From: Cryptomeria japonica | Taxonomy: Eukaryota; Streptophyta; Pinopsida; Cupressales; Cupressaceae | Assembly: GCF_030272615.1 (NCBI RefSeq) | Contig: NC_081409.1 | Coordinates: 473,056,573-473,120,572, forward strand | DNA: 64,000 bases | Direction: 5' to 3' | Shown here: positions 59,405 through 64,000 of the stretch, piece by piece | Layout of the letters: every line of letters starts with the position of its first letter | Numbering within the stretch: position 1 is the first letter of the stretch | Made by a program: the position numbers and the translations under genes | The notes under the pieces: model-generated | Told to the model about the DNA's origin: nothing | Databases searched by the model: none | The model's input: only the letters and a program-made list of their open reading frames with translations

Positions 59405-62400
59405 TTACCTTCTAACCTGATACGAGGATAATTTAAATACTTCAAAAAGAAGTGGAGGGAAGGCTCCAAATACATGAAAATAATATTTGGGAAGAGGCAT
59501 ATACTCGGGGAGGACATCATGAGGAATGTCATCTCTTTCCACAATCTTATGAAAAGCAGCTGAGTCAATTGCCAAATTAGCCAGGAAATCTGCCAATTTA
59601 TTTAACTCTCGAAAACAATGAGATAATACATAGGTATCAAAAAAAGATAATTTCTCCAAAATGTGGTCAATTAAATACTTCAAGTGCCAACAATTACTTT
59701 TACAATTCAAAACACTTTGGATAGCAACCATTGAATCCCCCTGAATGTGAAGATGTTTTATCCCAAGGAAAATAGCCATGTCAATCCCAAGTGACAGAGC
59801 TTGACATTCAACAAAGTTGTTTGACTGAGACCCAAGGGCATGACATTGAGCCGATATTAAGATTGCATTATGATCTAGATAGCCATACCAGCCCCTACCA
59901 TACCTGGGTTCCCCTTGGAAGCACCATCAAAGTGGAGTTTATAATGACTCAGAGGAGGAGGAACCCAGGTAACCATAATTCTCTTATTTTTAAAAGCCAT
60001 ACCCTTTGAAACAGACCCATGGGAGGGAATAATAGATAGGGACTTCCATGTTCTTGTGATCATGCCATTCCAATGGGAGAAGGATGTCAAATGATCTAAA
60101 TTCTTGTGAATATATGATAGGGCCACCTCCGAGATAGAAGCCTCTATCTTAACTAATATATCAGAGAGCAACGTGGATGATTTTTTGAAGATCCTATTAT
60201 TTCTCTCTAACCAAATGTTCCAAACAATGATCGATGGAGCTATGATCCAAAGACATGCATAGAAAGAATAAGGGAACAAAAGAGGCCAAGCTCTGAAGTG
60301 TGAGAGGAGGTCCCCACTAGTAACAAAAGAGAGGCCTAACTTCTCAAAGAACCAATTCCAACATCCTAAAGAAAAATCACAATGAAGAAAAAGATGGGAT
60401 GATGATTCCAATTTTAGATTACATAAAACACAAGGGAAGACAACAGATAAGCCCATCCTATCTAATCTCATCCTAGTAAGAACCTTGTCTTGTACAACAA
60501 GCCATGTAAAGGCTCCAGCCTTCGGCAGACAGGCAAGATGCCAAAATAATTTGTAAGGCCAAGAAGAGAGATCCTTGACCGTCATAAGGGAATTATAGCC
60601 ATCTTTCACTGAATACTTTCTAGTAGAGTTCTTGGTCCAAATCAGCTCATCATCGAGCTCAGACAAGATGATTATTCTGTTTCTAAGAGTAGAATAAAAA
60701 TTTGTTTTAAGACTAGAACTAATAGGAAGAAAATCAATCGACTTCCACTGGGCCATCACCATATTGCCATCATGAACTACAGTGAAATAGTCTGATAAGT
60801 AGGCCCCCCATTTATCCAAAAGAATATATTTCAAGGGTGACCAATCCCTAATAGAATCCATAGGACAATGACCATTCCAAGTATCATCCCAAAATCTAAC
60901 TTTTCGACCATTATGCACAATCTAAGAAAGATGCGGCATCAAGACTCTTCTACATTTTACCATGAAATTCCAAATGGCCAACCCCTTAGGTAGAGACTCA
61001 GCTCTAAACATAGACTCCCTAACACCATTAGAAAGGTACTTGGCGAACATGATTCTAGCCCAAAGGGAGGCTAGATTATCATATAATTTCCACACTAATT
61101 TGGCCCCTAGTGCCAAATTTTGATTTTCCAAGCTACGAATTCCAGATCCCCCAAGTTCTTTAGGAAGACACACCTTATCCCAAGCTAATAGAGGGATCCT
61201 AGATTTCCCATCCCTATTGTTGTTCCAAAGAAAAGACCTCAATGTATCTTGTAAACTGACAACAACTTCCTTTAGAGCTTTGAGAATTGACATTAAGTAA
61301 GTTGGCACCGCATTCAAGACTGACTTAATCAACACAATTTTCCCCGCAATGGTAAGCCATTTGTGGTTCCATGCCAAAATTTTCTTAGGCACCCCTGAAA
61401 CTATTTTATCCCAAAAACTAACCTTAACCTTGTTAGCAAAAAAAGGAACACCTAAATAAGTATAGGGAAGAACCCCGAGTTGGAATCCCCAAAACTTTTG
61501 AAGCTTATCTCGGAGTAGGGAATGAGTATTTAAGAAGAAAACCTTAGATTTTTTGAAATTGACTTTCTGACACGAAAAAGATACATAATCCTTAATCACT
61601 TGATCAATAGCCCGAGCCTCCATCAAGGATGCACAACCAAATAGAAGAGTGTCATCAGCAAACAGACAATGAGAGATCCTTTGATCAAAATTCTGAATTT
61701 TAATGCCCTTCCATGAACCACTCTCACGAGCTGAACCAATTGCCTGACTCAGACCTTCAGCTAGTAGAATAAATAAAAATGGTGAGATCGGATCCCCTTG
61801 CCTTAAACCCCTAGAGGAGTGAAAGAAACCACAGGGGGATCCATTAATAAGAACTGAGAATCTTGTCAAGGAAATGCAAGCCATAATCCATTTTATCCAG
61901 GCTAGGGAGAAACCCAACCTTGACATGACAATTTTTAATGCTTTCCACTCAACCCTATCATAGGCTTTCATCATGTCTAACTTAAGAATCATTGCAGGAG
62001 ATTTTTGGGCAGAAATCGAATGTAGGACCTCATGTGCAACTATAGCCCCTTTAGAAGTTTCTCTATGAGGGACAAAACCTCCTTGCTCAAGGGAAATTAT
62101 TCTGGTTAATAACTTAGCCAACCTCATTGCAATTACTTTAGAGAATATCTTATAAACAGTGTTACATAAAGCTATAGGACGGAAATCTGTGAAGGTTTTA
62201 GGATCATCCTTTTTAGGTAAAATGACAATCAAGGTAGTGTTCATTTCTTTGAGGATAGACCTATTCCTCCTAGCTTCCTCTAAAGCCAAAAGGACATACT
62301 GACCGATAAACTCCCAACATTTTTGAAAGAACAAAGGAGTAAAACCATCAGGCCCGAGAGCCTTATCCAAATTCATAGCAAAGACAGCCCCCCAAACTTC

Positions 62401-63735
62401 TTCTATTGAAAACGGTGCCATTAACATTCTATTATCCTCAGGAGAGACCAAAGAAGGAATAAGAGATGAAATATTGTTTGAATCCTCAATATTTTCAGAA
62501 GAAAGAAGATTCTTAAAAAACTTAACTGCTTCCTTAGAAATATCCTCATCCTCAGAAAGGATATTCCCCTGGCAATCCTGAATACAAGAGACCCTATTCC
62601 CAGCCCTTTTTAATTTAGTGCTAGCATGAAATTTTTTTGTATTCTTATCACCATCTGCTAGCCAAAGCTCCTGAGATTTTTGTCTCCAATACACTTCCTC
62701 TCTAGCCAAGATTTCTTCTAGTTCACTCCTAAGAGACCTGAGTTCATCCAGCACCTTAGAGCCCAGACCATGCAGCAAGACATGCCTATTTAGGACCTCT
62801 AACATGTCTAAGACCCTTTGTTTTTCTGCAAAAATATTTTTGAAATGAAGGGAGTTCCAACCCCTAATATTTAGTTTTAAGAAAGAAATCTTCTTAACCA
62901 ATTGAAACATTCTAGAACCCCTATAGAAAGGAGCCTCTCTCCACCATTTTCTCAGAAGGGGGAGAAAAGAGGGATCCCTAAACCACATTGGCTTGAATAT
63001 AAAAGGAAGCTTATGACTAGGTTTGTCCCATACAATAGTCAAAGAGACTGGGAAATGATCCGATCTAGCCATGGGGAGAATGGAAGGAAAAAAATCAATG
63101 TCTGAATCAAACCAATTTTCTGAAAGTAAAAATCTATCCAATCTTTCCACAATCTGAGAAAAAAATTTCCTCATATTTGTCCATGTGAATAGTCCATTAT
63201 TGGGCTTTTAATCAAGAAGGGACATGTCACCAATGAATGCATTAATGTCATCCATTGATTTCTTATTTGGGTAAATCCCCCTTGACTTCTCACTTAAATT
63301 CAAAACTGCATTAAAATCTCCCCCAAACAAGATAAAAGAATTCCTAAGGGGGGAAGACACCCTAATGAGTTCCTGCCATAGCCTATATTTAGCCAAAATA
63401 CCTAAGGGGGCATAAATGTTGAACACCCATACTTTAAAACTTGAGGCTCTGAAAGAAACTAATGACAACATCTAGCTAGGCTCAGATGCAACCAATTTTA
63501 TATCAACTACAAAATCATTCCATAATAGAGCCAGACCTCTCGAAGCCCCAGTAGCAGGACAAGAAAAAAACCTCCATTTTTTCCAAGAAGAAAATAAAAA
63601 TTCTAAGTTTTCCAACGAAAGTTTAGTTTCCTGAAGTAACCCTAAATCCCACTTAACCAAATATAACTGAGACTTGATCAAGCATCTTTTGCTAGGGGCA
63701 TTTAAGCCCCTAACATGCCATGATATAATCTTCAT
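59405..63735 (-). pseudogene. LINE E ORF2: endonuclease, reverse transcriptase, RNase H
   Basis: Makes the nick and copies the RNA at the target. The ATG at 63735 overlaps the ORF1 stop. The APE-type endonuclease (about 63030-63735) has ISWHVRGLN (His where Asn is usual), LLQETK, NIYAP, GGDFNAVL and SDHFP. RT has LGPDGFTP, LPKKDDP, FRPIALCN, LDMMKAYDRVEW, GLRQGDPISP and the catalytic FADD (61651-61662). A zinc-binding region follows (CVLCNLKLESSSHLFLHC, around 60400), then RNase H: HFDGASKGNPG, VECQAL, QGDS and LADFLANLA. Defects: stops near 63472, 63207 and 60921, and a frameshift with stops near 59860-59880. Otherwise it is intact. Confidence 0.93.
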
Positions 63736-64000
63736 TGAATTCGAGGGGAGGTTGGCACTCCCCTCTTTTCACTAATGGGAGAAGAACAGTTCTCCCCCAA
63801 TTTTTTTTGTAAACTTCTCTTGACCAAAGCAGATCTAGTAACCGGAGGACTAATAACATACCTTTTTTTAGACTTGAGTGACCCGCTACCTTGTCCATTC
63901 CCAAAATTCAAGATGGCCGCCTTCTTGAAACTAGGAGAGGCTGACAGAACTTGTTGAACACTTGCATCAATTTCCAACTGAGTTTTTTGACTCTTTGGAG
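63732..64000 (-). pseudogene. LINE E ORF1, C-terminal end (partial)
   Basis: The frame is open from the window edge to a TGA at 63732-63734. About 88 residues are visible: a basic, Ser-rich tail with LNFGNGQGSGSLKSKKRY. ORF1 of plant LINEs encodes an RNA-binding protein; its defining domains would lie outside the window. Its TGA overlaps the ATG of ORF2 as ATGA. Confidence 0.75.

Larger units (their letters stand above)
57082..64000 (-). mobile_element. LINE E: L1-type retrotransposon inserted in D's 5' LTR
   Basis: Minus strand, with its 3' end at 57082 and the 5' part outside the window. Order: end of ORF1, ORF2 (endonuclease, RT, zinc-binding region, RNase H), a 2.3-kb 3' part with a long frame, and a 3' end reading CCACTTTTATCAAAAATAAAATAAAAAA, typical of plant LINEs with a short A-rich tail. 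It interrupts D's LTR, so it is younger than D. It is the best preserved element in the window. Confidence 0.9.

Overview
This window looks like repeat-dense nuclear DNA of a seed plant, and I see no convincing host gene in it. It is AT-rich and packed with Ty1/copia and Ty3/gypsy LTR retrotransposons (5-bp target duplications; primer sites for initiator-Met and Lys tRNA) and L1-type LINEs whose ORF2 ends in an RNase H domain, as in plant L1 elements. Deep nesting, old solo LTRs and nonsense codons mostly explained by C-to-T change fit a large, methylated genome. A conifer is my best guess, an inference that the sequence alone does not prove.

Layout. 1-2858 and 7365-8117: a broken, unclassified element split by LINE F. 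2873-7350 (minus): LINE F, 5'-truncated, bounded by a 14-bp target duplication; it carries the end of ORF2 and, downstream of it, a third ORF of about 538 codons (3064-4680). 8118-9032: PPT and 3' LTR of a copia element (H). 9130-32868: copia element A (minus strand, both LTRs, PBS, PPT). A is interrupted twice: its left LTR holds a 4.4-kb solo LTR (S1, 10496-14913), and its RNase H region holds copia element B (plus strand, 16191-26458). B's reverse transcriptase is in turn split by a 2.7-kb solo LTR of the S1 family (S2, 20690-23386). 33000-35060 (minus): a decayed plant mobile domain (PMD, MAIN-like) gene. About 35900-38015: LTR, PBS and gag of copia element C. 38016-39636: unclassified, with degenerate repeats. 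39637-39944: start of another copia-type LTR (G), cut by the next element. 39945-57081 (minus): gypsy element D of the Tat type, with two RNase H domains, long leader and a tRNA-Lys primer site; an antisense, intron-containing PMD gene lies between its integrase and 3' LTR. 57082-64000 (minus): LINE E, inserted in D's 5' LTR and running off the right edge, with the end of ORF1, a nearly complete ORF2 and a long 3' frame.

How the parts relate. Order of events can be read from the nesting: G before D before LINE E; A before B before S2; A before S1; and the unclassified element before LINE F. Every coding region is broken, so none of these elements could move on its own now. LINE E is the least decayed: its ORF2 has three stops and about one frameshift over 4.3 kb.

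Most worth a second look: (1) LINE F's third ORF, one continuous frame inside the target duplications; (2) the PMD gene with a clean GT-AG intron carried antisense inside gypsy element D, plus a second PMD relic nearby; (3) the very long LTR family S1/S2, with a terminal palindrome and, in one copy, a CpG-rich block.
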